A DNA stretch of 54,734 nucleotides from Desulfocapsa sulfexigens (GCA_015662865.1 DQTH01000302.1:1-54734); one strand, 5' to 3'. Shown: positions 15,677-24,785, numbered from the stretch's first letter. The notes: a model not told the origin generated them from the letters alone. Numbers and translations are program-made.

Positions 15677-17014
15677 CTATTTAAGAAGGCCGTGTTTCTT
15701 CATTTTGTAATACAGCGTTTTACGCGACAGACGAAGAGATTTGTAGGTGGCAGTTATATTATCATTATTTCGCTCAAGCTCCTGGGCTATGAGACATTTC
15801 TCGAAGGCGTTGATCTTGCCTCCCAGAGAAACAGTATTTCCATTGGATTCTGCCTCTTCCATATCCAGTGAACAGACAACTTCAAGACCAAGAACCTGAC
15901 GTTCGGCAACATTTTCCAGTTCCCGGACATTTCCCGGCCATCTGCGCTGCATCAGGTCATGCAGCAGCATTGAAGTAATATCAGGAACCGGGCGGTTGAG
16001 ACGTTGCGCAGCCCTGTCGAGAAATAATGCAAAAAGAATTGGGATATCATCAACCCGCTTGCGCAATGGAGGGATTTCAATGGTCGCCACATTGAGACGA
16101 TAATAAAGATCTTCACGAAACTGCCCTTCTTCACATGCTTGTCGGAGATTTTTTTTACTGGCAGCAACAATACGCAGGTTGAGGGGAATTAACCGGGAAC
16201 CGCCGAGACGTTCTATACTTCTCTCCTGCAAAACTCTGAGTAAACGGACCTGCAGAGTATTGGGCATGGATTCGATTTCATCAAGAAACAGTGTACCGCC
16301 ATCAGCCTGTTCAAATTTTCCAATATATACCTGATCCGCCCCTGTAAACGCACCGGGTTCGTGACCAAACAATTCATTTTCAATAATTGTCTCTGCTATG
16401 GCGCCGCAGTTAATAGCCACAAACTGCTTTCGACACCTGCTTGACTGTTCATGGAGACAACGGGCAACAAGCTCCTTGCCTGTCCCGGTTTCCCCCCTGA
16501 TCAGTACATCAGTATCTGTATCAGCGATATTAAGGATGGTTCTCCGTAACTGGGCAATGCCGGCGCTCCTGCCAATAATAATAGATTCAAGTCCCTCTTT
16601 TTCTTCGACACGGGCACGAAGAATGCGATTATCCAGAACCAGTTTTCGTTTTTCATGGGCCCTTGAAACCACATCGATCAAATGCTTGGTGGAAAGCGGC
16701 TTTTCGATAAAATCATATGCCCCATTATGCATGGCCTCAACAGCCATGGTTACATCACCATGACCAGTTATCATAATGACAGGCAAGTCAGGATCCCGCT
16801 GGGTGACAAGATTCAGGAACTCAAAACCGTCAATACCATCCATCCTGACATCGGTCACAACTATTCCAGGCCAGTCCGGTGCTATCTCTTCAAGAGCTGG
16901 TTCGGCTTCCAGAAAACAAAACACCTCAAAACCGGCCAGTTCCAGAGTCTGCCCTGCTGCGCGGCAGACATGGGGATCATTGTCAACCAGAATCACTTTA
17001 CCTGTTTTTTTCAC
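15677..17014 (-). CDS. dctD: Sigma-54-dependent response regulator, DctD-like
   Basis: 445 aa with three domains. The receiver (residues about 1-120) carries phospho-acceptor Asp55 in VVTDVRMDG and the switch Lys in EKPLS. The AAA+ domain has Walker A GETGTGKE, the sigma-54 contact loop GAFTGA and Walker B GTLFLDE. The C-terminal Fis-type helix-turn-helix includes LSRKTLYYKMKKHG. It activates RNA polymerase-sigma-54 when phosphorylated. Its start overlaps the stop of the kinase gene by 4 bp, so they form a cognate pair. Size and order match DctB/DctD. The likely target is the adjacent uptake operon. Confidence 0.9.
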   Translation of the reverse strand: MKKTGKVILVDNDPHVCRAAGQTLELAGFEVFCFLEAEPALEEIAPDWPGIVVTDVRMDGIDGFEFLNLVTQRDPDLPVIMITGHGDVTMAVEAMHNGAYDFIEKPLSTKHLIDVVSRAHEKRKLVLDNRILRARVEEKEGLESIIIGRSAGIAQLRRTILNIADTDTDVLIRGETGTGKELVARCLHEQSSRCRKQFVAINCGAIAETIIENELFGHEPGAFTGADQVYIGKFEQADGGTLFLDEIESMPNTLQVRLLRVLQERSIERLGGSRLIPLNLRIVAASKKNLRQACEEGQFREDLYYRLNVATIEIPPLRKRVDDIPILFALFLDRAAQRLNRPVPDITSMLLHDLMQRRWPGNVRELENVAERQVLGLEVVCSLDMEEAESNGNTVSLGGKINAFEKCLIAQELERNNDNITATYKSLRLSRKTLYYKMKKHGLLK

Positions 17015-18939
17015 TTATGGGCTCCTTCTTCCAGATGACAAGACTTCAGGATAAATTTGAAAACTGCGCCCTGCTCCGCATGGTTCTCTGCAGTAATCCG
17101 GCCGCCAAAATCCTTAATAATTGAACGGGAAAGAGACAAACCAAGCCCAAGTCCTTTCCCCTGCTGCTTCCGGGTAAAGAAAGGTTCAAAAATATTTTCA
17201 ATATGCTCCTCAGCAATACCTGGCCCGGAGTCGCGCACAATGAGTTTCACCTCATCTCCATGTTTCTCCGAAGAGATAAAAATCAATTTTTCCGGCTGAT
17301 TAGTAACAGCATCGAGAGCGTTTGAAAAGATATTCATGAGTACCTGCTCCAGACGAACCTGATCAGCCAGGACATATGTCTCCTTTGCCACAGTGCAGTG
17401 ACAGACGGTACCTGTTTTTCTCATTTCCATGGACAACAGGACCATTACATTACCTACTGCCATTTCCAGGTCAACCGGTTCGAGTGTAGCACGGGATTTA
17501 CGTGCAAAGGATTTAAGATGGCTGGTTATCCGTGACATTTTAATGACAAGATCAGCAATATCATTCAGATTCATCCGAACCTGTTCCTGTCGCTGTTCAT
17601 CAAGGAGGATCAGGGAATTTTCTGCAAACATTCGGATGGCAGCCAGAGGCTGGCTTATTTCATGGGTAATACTCGTGGCCATCTGGCCAATTGCTGCAAG
17701 TTTTCCGGCCTGGATCAATTCTTCCTGGGCAGCTCGTAATTCATTTTCTGTTCGGCTTCGTTCTGTCACCTCCCGGGTAAGATGAATATTAGTCAGGGTC
17801 AGTTCGCGGGTTCGCTCATGCACACGCTGTTCCAACTGTTCATTCATCTCCTGCAGGGCCCTACGTGAATGCGCTTCAAACTCATTCTGTTTCAGGCGAG
17901 CACGTCTCTTGTTATAAAAAAGTACAGCACTCAGGAACAATATGACCAGTAGAAAGGCAACGAGAAGCACTATATTTCGCACCTGCCCGTCTACATGAGA
18001 GATATCTGACAGAACATGAACAGTCCAGCCCGCATCAGGCATATTATGTGAATGAATAAGATATCTGCGGTCAGTCCGTGAAGATGTTTTGCCATCCACG
18101 AGAGGTGCGGCATCTGTTTTCAGACTTATAAAGTGCAAACCATTTTTATCAGATGACAGCTGACCTGTTCCAATGGAATCCGGATAAATATCACCATAAC
18201 GCATACTATTACGAAGAGTCTGCACAGCTTCTGTAGTCAAAGGAACCAAGGCACGGAACTGCCAGGGCCTGTAACTGGAAATAAAAATCACTCCATGGGG
18301 ATCGGTGACAACCACCTTTTCAGATCCCTTGGCCCAATTCTCTTCCAGCCGCTGCAGGTGCACTTTAACCGTTAACACTCCGATGATTTCCGGACCATTG
18401 AACATGGGGGCAGAAAAATAATAGCCCCGTACATGGGATGTGTTGCCAAGGGCAAAATAGCGTCCGGGATTACCTTGAATTGCCTGTTGAAAATAGGGCC
18501 GGAAACTCAAATCCTCTCCAATGAAAGAAACCTTTTCATTCCAGTTGCTGGTTGCAAGAGCATGCCCTGTTTTGTCCAGAATATAAATCGCCGAGGTTTC
18601 GGCAAGCGTATTAACTCGCTCCAGTTCCCGGTTGACGCTATCCAGTTTTTTCGTATCATGGAGCTCAACAAGAAGCTGCAGAAACAGCGGGTTTTTAGAC
18701 AGGATATAAGGTAACGCCTCAAACTTATCCAGCTCTATCTGCAAGTCTCCAGTGTAGACGTTCAAGGAGTCGCCGGCCTTGGTATTGATATGATCAAGTT
18801 CACTGCTTCTTGTCCAGTGTCCGGTCTGTACAAGAATCACACCAAATAAAAATAAAAGAACTATAGCGGCCAGCCACAGGATCAGCTTTCTGTTGGGTTG
18901 AGCAGCCTTCATATGATGATTTTGCCTGATCTCATTCAT
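17011..18939 (-). CDS. dctB: Membrane sensor histidine kinase, DctB-like
   Basis: 642 aa. Membrane helix 1 is at about 18-38, a large periplasmic double-Cache sensor at about 40-320 (IYILDKTGHALATSN, GRYFALGNTSHVRGYYF), and helix 2 at about 322-343. A coiled coil (QEMNEQLEQRVHERTREL) leads to HisKA with His about 426 in TSITHEISQPLAAI. The HATPase domain has an N box, DSGPGI and GLGLGLSLSRSI. This is the DctB arrangement, in which C4-dicarboxylates bind the periplasmic domain. Ligand identity here is inferred from context. The first or the tenth codon could be the start; neither has a strong ribosome site. 125 bp separate it from ktrA. Confidence 0.88.
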   Translation of the reverse strand: MNEIRQNHHMKAAQPNRKLILWLAAIVLLFLFGVILVQTGHWTRSSELDHINTKAGDSLNVYTGDLQIELDKFEALPYILSKNPLFLQLLVELHDTKKLDSVNRELERVNTLAETSAIYILDKTGHALATSNWNEKVSFIGEDLSFRPYFQQAIQGNPGRYFALGNTSHVRGYYFSAPMFNGPEIIGVLTVKVHLQRLEENWAKGSEKVVVTDPHGVIFISSYRPWQFRALVPLTTEAVQTLRNSMRYGDIYPDSIGTGQLSSDKNGLHFISLKTDAAPLVDGKTSSRTDRRYLIHSHNMPDAGWTVHVLSDISHVDGQVRNIVLLVAFLLVILFLSAVLFYNKRRARLKQNEFEAHSRRALQEMNEQLEQRVHERTRELTLTNIHLTREVTERSRTENELRAAQEELIQAGKLAAIGQMATSITHEISQPLAAIRMFAENSLILLDEQRQEQVRMNLNDIADLVIKMSRITSHLKSFARKSRATLEPVDLEMAVGNVMVLLSMEMRKTGTVCHCTVAKETYVLADQVRLEQVLMNIFSNALDAVTNQPEKLIFISSEKHGDEVKLIVRDSGPGIAEEHIENIFEPFFTRKQQGKGLGLGLSLSRSIIKDFGGRITAENHAEQGAVFKFILKSCHLEEGAHK

Positions 18940-19064
18940 TCAGAACACATTTTCCTTCTTATAATATCCCCTGCTGTCCGGGGTTATGACAGCCCTGCCA
19001 ATGGCAGAAGACACATAGACTGTTTCCGTGCTCCAGAAATCGGGCTAGCCTACTAAAACTTCTG

Positions 19065-19715
19065 TCAGGAATGAATTTCATGACTATCGCTGGTCCGTCG
19101 TATAACAATCAGTTTATCCCCTGTCTGCAACTCATATTGAGCATTTGGAATGAACCGGAAATTATTTTCGCTCTGCCCCCGAATGGCAATAATCTGCATC
19201 CCATACTTATTTGTCAGATCAAGCTCAAGCAGTGTTTTTCCAGCCCATTTCTCAACCACCAGTTCCTGAAATGACATTTCCGTATCAAAACTGGCATACT
19301 GTATAAAACCGGGGATCGCAACTTTTGAAGCAAGCTGAACTGCGGCCAGCTGTTCAGGAATAATTACCGTATCCACTCCCAGTTTATAAAGTAGACGCTG
19401 GTGATCAGGATTGACAGCCTTCACCCACACCTCTTTCACTCCAATCTCTTTCAAATACATGGCAATCATGGAAGAAGCGGCAATTGAATCACCGACACTG
19501 ACCAATACCGGAGACATCTCCTGAATAGCAAGCTGCTCCAGAGTCGCATATTTGCTGGCATCAGCACGATACACCTGGGCAAGGACATCTTTGGCCTGCT
19601 GGACCTTTGATGCATGGGTATCAATGCCCACTACAGACATCCCCAGTTCAGCAAGTGTCTGTGCAAAATAAAACCCGAATTTCCCAAGACCAATAACAGC
19701 TATTTCCTGTTTCAT
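19065..19715 (-). CDS. ktrA: Potassium channel gating subunit KtrA (RCK)
   Basis: 216 aa, typical KtrA/TrkA-single-repeat length. The N-terminal RCK domain begins with the Rossmann motif GLGKFG (residues 9-14) and ends the second strand with GIDTHASK, an acidic residue for nucleotide ribose. The C-terminal TrkA-C domain covers about 135-216. It forms a cytoplasmic octameric ring that gates KtrB in response to ATP/ADP or NAD(H). It lies 13 bp downstream of ktrB on the same strand, so the pair is a complete two-component K+ uptake system. Confidence 0.93.
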   Translation of the reverse strand: MKQEIAVIGLGKFGFYFAQTLAELGMSVVGIDTHASKVQQAKDVLAQVYRADASKYATLEQLAIQEMSPVLVSVGDSIAASSMIAMYLKEIGVKEVWVKAVNPDHQRLLYKLGVDTVIIPEQLAAVQLASKVAIPGFIQYASFDTEMSFQELVVEKWAGKTLLELDLTNKYGMQIIAIRGQSENNFRFIPNAQYELQTGDKLIVIRRTSDSHEIHS

Positions 19716-19728
19716 TATTTTCTAGACC

Positions 19729-21093
19729 TCAGCCAATGAGTAGATTTCCTTCCGGACGATAGTAAACTTCTTCACTCTGCAATTCCTGCATGAGTGCAAG
19801 AAAAATTAAAGGACCAAGTCTCCCAACAAACATAAGTACAATAATGACGTACTTCCCGAGAAACGACAACGTTCCGGTTAAACCTGTGGAGAGTCCGGCC
19901 GTCCCCAGGGCTGATGTCACTTCAAAAGCAATTTCCACCACCAGACCTCTCGACTGGGAATGTAAAACATCCCCCCCTTCCGTCAGATGCAGCAGGAGAA
20001 CAGCACAGGCAAGTAATGTCAGTGAGAAAAGCGTGAGGACAAGAGCCTTGTTCACTGTAGTTCTGTTGACTGCAATGGCACCTATCACTGCTTGCTTTCG
20101 TCCCATTATCTGTGAACTATAGAAAGATGTCAGAACCCGTAGAGTCGTCACCTTAACCCCTCCGGCAGTGGAACCTGGTGCACCGCCAACCCACATGAGA
20201 AACATCATAATCATCAAAGAAACGTTGGTCATGCTGCCTATTTCCACTGTATTAAAACCTGCGGTTCTACAGGTTACAGACTGAAAAAGGCTCGTAACAA
20301 GTGCTGTTTTAAGGGGAACCTGCTCCTGATATCCAATGTTTTCCGTAAAAAACAAAACAATCCAGCCGCCAATGAGCAGAACCAGTGTTGTTGACAGGAC
20401 GACTTTCGCGTACCAGGCCAACTGTCGAAATCGATGTTTCCGATTCCAGCTCAAACGGTTGAAGACCCATTCCCCTGTTTCAGCTAAAACAGAAAAACCC
20501 AAACCTCCCAAAATAATAAGACCAATGAAAATCAAATTTACGGGAATATCACTTTGCCAGCGCATGAGGCTATCTGAGTATAAGGAAAAACCAGCATTAC
20601 AAAAGGCGGATATGGAGTGAAACAGAGCATGAAAAAAAGAAATGTTTTCAGGAACCACCATAAAAAGAAGCACTGCCCCGATCAGTTCAACTGAGAAAGT
20701 GAGGGCAACAATGCCTACCAGAAAACGACCAAGATTAAATTCTGCATCAAAAAGAAGGTTCTGCCCCACAGCAATGCGGTCAGTGAGCGAGACACGCTGC
20801 CGCATTAGATAAAACGCCAGTGATGTGAGTGTCATGATTCCAAGCCCGCCAATCTGGATCAGGATCATAATCACACACTGCCCAAAAGGAGTAAAAAAAG
20901 ATCCTGTATCAACCACAACCAATCCGGTTACACAGGTTGCCGATGTGGCGGTAAACAGGGCGTCAGTCCAGGAAAAACTGCTACTTCCATGACTGACACC
21001 AAGATGGAGCAGGCAGGCTCCAAGGAGAATAGTTATGCCGAAAAAAAGAACTGGAAGAAGAAGGGGGTGAGGAAAAAAATGACGTCTGTTCAT
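19729..21093 (-). CDS. ktrB: Potassium uptake channel subunit KtrB
   Basis: 454 aa integral membrane protein of the SKT (Trk/Ktr/HKT) superfamily. All four pore loops with their filter glycine are visible: ATCVTGLVV, FCNAGFSLY, CRTAGFNTV and LGTAGLSTG. A Gly-rich intramembrane segment (GGAPGSTAGG) marks the third repeat gate. It imports K+ coupled to Na+ and is gated by KtrA. No clear ribosome site precedes the ATG. Upstream is a 247-bp AT-rich gap to the nitroreductase gene, in which no other feature stands out. Confidence 0.94.
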   Translation of the reverse strand: MNRRHFFPHPLLLPVLFFGITILLGACLLHLGVSHGSSSFSWTDALFTATSATCVTGLVVVDTGSFFTPFGQCVIMILIQIGGLGIMTLTSLAFYLMRQRVSLTDRIAVGQNLLFDAEFNLGRFLVGIVALTFSVELIGAVLLFMVVPENISFFHALFHSISAFCNAGFSLYSDSLMRWQSDIPVNLIFIGLIILGGLGFSVLAETGEWVFNRLSWNRKHRFRQLAWYAKVVLSTTLVLLIGGWIVLFFTENIGYQEQVPLKTALVTSLFQSVTCRTAGFNTVEIGSMTNVSLMIMMFLMWVGGAPGSTAGGVKVTTLRVLTSFYSSQIMGRKQAVIGAIAVNRTTVNKALVLTLFSLTLLACAVLLLHLTEGGDVLHSQSRGLVVEIAFEVTSALGTAGLSTGLTGTLSFLGKYVIIVLMFVGRLGPLIFLALMQELQSEEVYYRPEGNLLIG

Positions 21094-21340
21094 GACGTTA
21101 TCAAGTTGAAATGGACTTTATATTTCGCATTTTTCAGTGAAAAGCATCAATTGTTTTCCTTTGGGATAGAGACATTTGTTTTTTCATTGCTTCCTCAAAC
21201 ACCAATTCTGAGCATAACTTTCTTACATGAAAATCGTGTCGTGAGTTCCTCTTATCACAATCTTGTCAGTATCCCCCTGGACTGATCAAGAGCTACCTGT
21301 CAGGGCAAAAGAATAGACTCATAATGAAAAAAACAAAAAA

Positions 21341-22141
21341 CTATTTCCAGGTTACTTTTAACGCATCCCGCTGTGGGATATGCCTGTATCTGAATTTTGG
21401 ATAGCCCAGCATAAGGGCTGTATATACTTTGTGGTTCTCAGGCAGATTCAAGGTTTCAAGAATTGGCTGATACTGATGATGAATTGCCTGGACAAGAAAC
21501 CCGGCCCAGCAGCTCCCAATGCCGTGAGAAAATGCAGCAAGATCCAGATAAGCAGTGGCAAGTGTGCAATCTTCAAGGGGATGCTCGCTTGAATCCGGAT
21601 CCGCATGACTTATGGCCAGATGAGGGGCGCTCCGCAGAACTTTGTCAATACCCTGATCCCAGGCACGAATCAGCCCCGGAAATACTTTCAGTCCGGTCAT
21701 CCAGTCAACCACCATACCGGCAAGGCGTTTAACTTCCTCCGAGTTTTCTACCATCAGCCAATGGACAGGCTGAGCGTTATGGGCACTGGGAGCGTATCGG
21801 CTGATAGCTAAAATTTTCTCCAGAGTGGCATGGTCAGCAACCTTTTTTTTGTATGTTCTGATGGACCGCCTGCTTGTGAGAAAATGCTCGATGGTATCAG
21901 GCCCGGGAAACAGATTTCGATCCACGGATGGACTTTCAGAAAGAGGCGATATGGTGATATCCAGAGCATCTGTACTGCAAACAGCCATACAGTGTCCACA
22001 TCTGATACACTTTTTCACCGCAGCTCTCCTTAACTGCGGCAAACCCTCTTTATCCTCATTGATGAGGTCAAAGGGACATTCTGATATACAGGCATAACAC
22101 TTTATACATGTTTCCTGATCGACACTGATGCTGATTTCCAT
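21341..22141 (-). CDS. Ferredoxin-nitroreductase fusion protein
   Basis: 266 aa. The N-terminal 2[4Fe-4S] ferredoxin has two CxxCxxCxxxC motifs (CIKCYACISEC and CIRCGHCMAVC). It is followed by an FMN-dependent nitroreductase domain from about residue 85 (SRRSIRTYKKK phosphate-binding segment; YAPSAHNAQPVHW). Such fusions are common in strict anaerobes and probably reduce organic substrates with electrons from the built-in ferredoxin; the physiological substrate is unknown. It is divergent from the DUF362 gene with 156 bp between, suggesting shared control. Confidence 0.9.
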   Translation of the reverse strand: MEISISVDQETCIKCYACISECPFDLINEDKEGLPQLRRAAVKKCIRCGHCMAVCSTDALDITISPLSESPSVDRNLFPGPDTIEHFLTSRRSIRTYKKKVADHATLEKILAISRYAPSAHNAQPVHWLMVENSEEVKRLAGMVVDWMTGLKVFPGLIRAWDQGIDKVLRSAPHLAISHADPDSSEHPLEDCTLATAYLDLAAFSHGIGSCWAGFLVQAIHHQYQPILETLNLPENHKVYTALMLGYPKFRYRHIPQRDALKVTWK

Positions 22142-22297
22142 AAAAACTCCAAATTATTCTGCAAAACGGATTGGGCATGATGCTTCATTTTATATTATAA
22201 TCGGGGCATTCTGTAAAGGGAGTATGCTTGCCAGGAGGCAAATACAACTCCGCCCGACATAACTATATTTTACCAAGCAATATCAACATATTACAAT

Positions 22298-23112
22298 ATG
22301 AACCAGCCAGAACTTCACGTCACAACAATCACTTCTCCGAAAAGCAGTTTATCAAACCTTCTCACTGCAGCATCTCTTCCGGATATCATCCCCAAAACTC
22401 AGACGATATTGCTAAAGCCCAATCTGGTTGAGGCATTAAAACCACCTGTTACAACCCCGACACAACTCATTTCCCTTGTGGTTGAGTATTTGCAAAAAAA
22501 CATCCCGAAAGTTCAATCATTATTGGAGAAGGCACAGGTTCTTTGAAATATGACACTTTCCACCCGTTTCAAATGCTTGGATATACAAAACTGGCATCAG
22601 AAAAAAATATCTCCCTGATTGATCTCAACACTGAAAAGCTGGCGACAAAAGAAAATCCAGCCTGTAAAAGATTACCAGTCATGTATCTTCCAGCTATGCT
22701 TGATGATGTTTTTCTGCTGTCAGTACCTGTTCTCAAGGCTCATACTCTGGCAAGGGTTACACTGACCATGAAAAATATGATGGGTTGTGTTCCTCCATCA
22801 CACTTTCGAGGAAAGGGTTGTTGGGCAAAATCCGCATTCCACAAACAGCTCCATGAGGCAATTTTCGACCTTAACCGTTATCGCAGTCCGGATTTCACAT
22901 TGCTTGATGCATCCATCGGTATGTCACAGGCTCATCTCTGGGGAGCACATTGTAATCCACCGATCAATATGCTGGCAGCGTCTACAGACCCGGTGGCCAT
23001 TGATGCTTTTGGCGCCTCATTGCTGAACAAAAAATGGGAAGATATCGGCCATATCCGCATGGCCGATAAAATTCTCGGATCAGCCACTGTCACTGCAACC
23101 CGCATTCCATAA
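22298..23112 (+). pseudogene. DUF362 protein gene interrupted by a frameshift
   Basis: Two track ORFs (22298-22546 and 22543-23112) are halves of one DUF362-family protein of about 271 aa. The first half runs ILLKPNLVEALKPP...LVVEYLQ. Adding one A to the A7 run at 22494-22500 would continue KKHPESSIIIGEGTGSL straight into the second half, which carries VPVLKAHTLARVTLTMKNMMGC and DPVAIDAFGASLLNKKW. DUF362 proteins are poorly understood; many are tied to ferredoxins. This could be a true inactivating deletion, polymerase or ribosome slippage on the A run, or a sequencing error. The stop abuts a hairpin. No obvious ribosome site precedes the ATG. Confidence 0.8.
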
Positions 23113-23143
23113 AAAAAGGCCCAGGAACAGATGTTCCGGGGCC
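23111..23143 (-). terminator. Intrinsic terminator after the small Cys/Lys gene
   Basis: Minus-strand hairpin GGCCCCGGAAC/GTTCCTGGGCC (one mismatch, ATCT loop) followed by TTTTTTT. It closes the FKBP-small peptide transcript and, in the opposite sense, sits right behind the DUF362 stop, where the trailing bases are A-rich but include ATTTTTT further on. It is probably bidirectional. Confidence 0.88.
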
Positions 23144-23153
23144 AGATAAAAAA

Positions 23154-23279
23154 TTATTTTTTACCCTTTTTCTTTTTTTTCTTCTTCTTGTTTTTCTTCT
23201 TTGAAGATTCAAATAAAGGGCAGCTTTTGCAGCATTTCCCCTTTTTTTCTATTTTTTTACAGCACTTTGTTTTTGCCAT
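23154..23279 (-). CDS. 41-aa Cys/Lys-rich small protein (not in ORF track)
   Basis: Minus-strand ORF of 42 codons starting ATG GCA AAA with GGAGG 7 nt upstream, an ideal ribosome site. The product begins MAKTKCCKKIEKKGKCCK and contains CC, CC and a single C (pattern CC-x9-CC-x2-C), then a tail of nearly pure lysine ending GKK. The five cysteines suggest a metal or redox site; the tail is strongly nucleic-acid- or membrane-surface-like. It lies 40 bp downstream of the FKBP gene, before a strong terminator, so it is in the same transcript. I do not recognise it. FKBPs of the SlyD/FkpA type can assist metal proteins, but a link here is only inference. Confidence 0.65.
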   Translation of the reverse strand: MAKTKCCKKIEKKGKCCKSCPLFESSKKKNKKKKKKKKGKK

Positions 23280-23319
23280 TTTCGGCCTCCGGGGAAATAA
23301 AAATCATGATGAAAGCCGA

Positions 23320-24036
23320 TTATTTCTTTTCCTTTTTCTCAATGGAAATCAGGTCGACGTCAAAGACAAGCACAGAATTAGGCTCAATCATCGGCGGAGC
23401 ACCCTGCTGTCCGTAAGCAAGCTCTGAGGGGATAACAACCCGATAGCTTGCACCTTCTTTCATGAGCTGCAGAACTTCAGTCCAGCCGGGGATGACTTGT
23501 GTCACACCAAAGATTGCAGGCTCACCCCGCTTGTTGGAATCATCAAAGACTGTCCCATCAATTTTTGCGCCCTTATAGTGAACTTTAACAGTATCTTCAA
23601 CTTTGGGCTGAGCACCTTTGCCTTCTTTAATCACTTCATACTGCAGGCCACTCTCAGTGACTATCACGCCTTTCTTTGTTTTATTTTTGGCAAGATATTC
23701 ATCTCCTGCTTTCTTATTTTTTTCCTGCATAGCCTTCAGCTGAGCTTCCTGTTTTACCTTCATCTTCTGGGCAAACTCTTTCTGAACCTTCTGCATCTCT
23801 TCCATGGTCAGAAGTGATTTACTTCCATCAAAACCATTCTGGAGCCCAAGCAGCACACGATCATAGTCCAGTTCTTCCCTGACACCATTCAAATAACTTC
23901 CCATATTGATCCCGATGCTGTAACTGAGTTTATCTTTAAAACTCTTCAGTTCGAGTGCTTTTCCCGGCTCTGTCGCGTGAACAAGTCCTGGAACAGCAAG
24001 GCATGCAACAAGGGCTATTCCTGCAATTCGTCTCAT
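23320..24036 (-). CDS. Periplasmic FKBP-type peptidyl-prolyl isomerase (Mip/FkpA-like)
   Basis: 238 aa. A signal peptide (RRIAGIALVACLAVPGLVHA) precedes a helical dimerisation domain with a long charged coiled coil (KMKVKQEAQLKAMQEKNKK). The C-terminal FKBP domain is at about 125-235 with VKVHYKGAKIDGTVFDDS, VIPGWTEVLQLMKEG and PSELAYGQQGAP. It catalyses prolyl isomerisation and has chaperone activity in the cell envelope. AAGGAG lies 7 nt before the ATG. A mobile-looking element ends its own copy 24 bp upstream of the start, so the promoter must be inside or beyond that element. Confidence 0.93.
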   Translation of the reverse strand: MRRIAGIALVACLAVPGLVHATEPGKALELKSFKDKLSYSIGINMGSYLNGVREELDYDRVLLGLQNGFDGSKSLLTMEEMQKVQKEFAQKMKVKQEAQLKAMQEKNKKAGDEYLAKNKTKKGVIVTESGLQYEVIKEGKGAQPKVEDTVKVHYKGAKIDGTVFDDSNKRGEPAIFGVTQVIPGWTEVLQLMKEGASYRVVIPSELAYGQQGAPPMIEPNSVLVFDVDLISIEKKEKK

Positions 24037-24060
24037 TTAAAAACTCCTTTTAATTAATAA

Positions 24061-24234
24061 TAAACTCGTAAAAAGCTACAATCTAAGATGGATTTGTAAA
24101 AAACTTCATATTCGAGGTGCGCCTATACCCTTTGGTGAAAAAAAAACAAATTATTTCATCGCATTAGAGCACGCTGAAATGATTTGTTTTTTTTTGCAGC
24201 AACGAAGAAGATGGAGAGTTTTTACGAATCCATC
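24061..24234. mobile_element. MITE-like element, copy A, with 8-bp target duplication
   Basis: 174 bp starting TAAACTCGTAAAAAG and ending TTTTTACGAATCCATC, an imperfect terminal inverted repeat sharing TCGTAAAAA. It is flanked exactly by ATTAATAA on both sides (24053-24060 and 24235-24242). The inside has no ORF and contains smaller dyads (AAATTATTTCA...TGAAATGATTT). It shares ends and internal blocks (CATATTCGA, GAAATGATTT) with copy B at 37048. It lies between the FKBP and Smr genes, immediately upstream of the FKBP ribosome site. Confidence 0.75.
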
Positions 24235-24323
24235 ATTAATAATAAAACAGCCTTTGGCCGTTCATTCAATAACAGGTAAGCACTCTTAAGTATCCTGCAA
24301 GGCAACACCGTTATGGCTCGACA

Positions 24324-24785
24324 TCAAAACAGGACCACCAGAGTAATACCTTTATTTGCGTTATTCAGGTGAGGATGGCGTGAAAGCTCAGGAAAACGGT
24401 GCAGCAAATGTTTCACAGCACCGGAACGACGATTGAAATTTTCTCCGAAAAACACATCACTGATTTCACCTTTACTGCGGAGATAATCCAAAGTTTTCCT
24501 GCATTCCTGCCGGATGGTTCCACCCTTTCCTGAAGAGCCATATCCGTGAATGAGAGTCAGTACGCGAATATGCTCATGTCTGGCTGCAGCTATTGCCTGT
24601 TGGAGCCTGTGCAGAGCCTGTTCAACCGTTGGCAGCCCTTGTTCAAGGTTCACTGTTTTCTGGTAAAACTTTTTGGAGAAAGACAATGACTGACCCTGCT
24701 GTCCATTTTCCTGGTCACTTCCGCAATGGGGACAACGGGACAGGGCAACATCGATTTCATTGCCGCAGATCTGGCAAGAATGCAT
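24324..24785 (-). CDS. Zinc-ribbon plus Smr-domain protein
   Basis: 153 aa. An N-terminal zinc ribbon has Cys4, Cys7, Cys18 and Cys21 (CQICG...CPHCG). A linker and helix follow, then an Smr (MutS2 C-terminal-like) domain with TLIHGYGSSGKGGTIR, the conserved HGxGxGxLR-type loop. Smr domains nick or bind branched DNA, or cleave RNA at stalled ribosomes. Standalone zinc-ribbon versions are uncharacterised. It sits 16 bp after the broken antitoxin gene on the same strand. No clear ribosome site precedes the ATG. Confidence 0.8.
   Translation of the reverse strand: MHSCQICGNEIDVALSRCPHCGSDQENGQQGQSLSFSKKFYQKTVNLEQGLPTVEQALHRLQQAIAAARHEHIRVLTLIHGYGSSGKGGTIRQECRKTLDYLRSKGEISDVFFGENFNRRSGAVKHLLHRFPELSRHPHLNNANKGITLVVLF

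Noticed and set aside
22228-22431. Plus-strand 67-aa ORF overlapping the DUF362 start
   Set aside because: Out of frame with the DUF362 protein and without recognisable features.
23161-23250. Low-complexity T-rich plus-strand ORFs encoding poly-Phe
   Set aside because: They are the antisense of the lysine-rich small protein, which has the ribosome site and the terminator on the minus strand.
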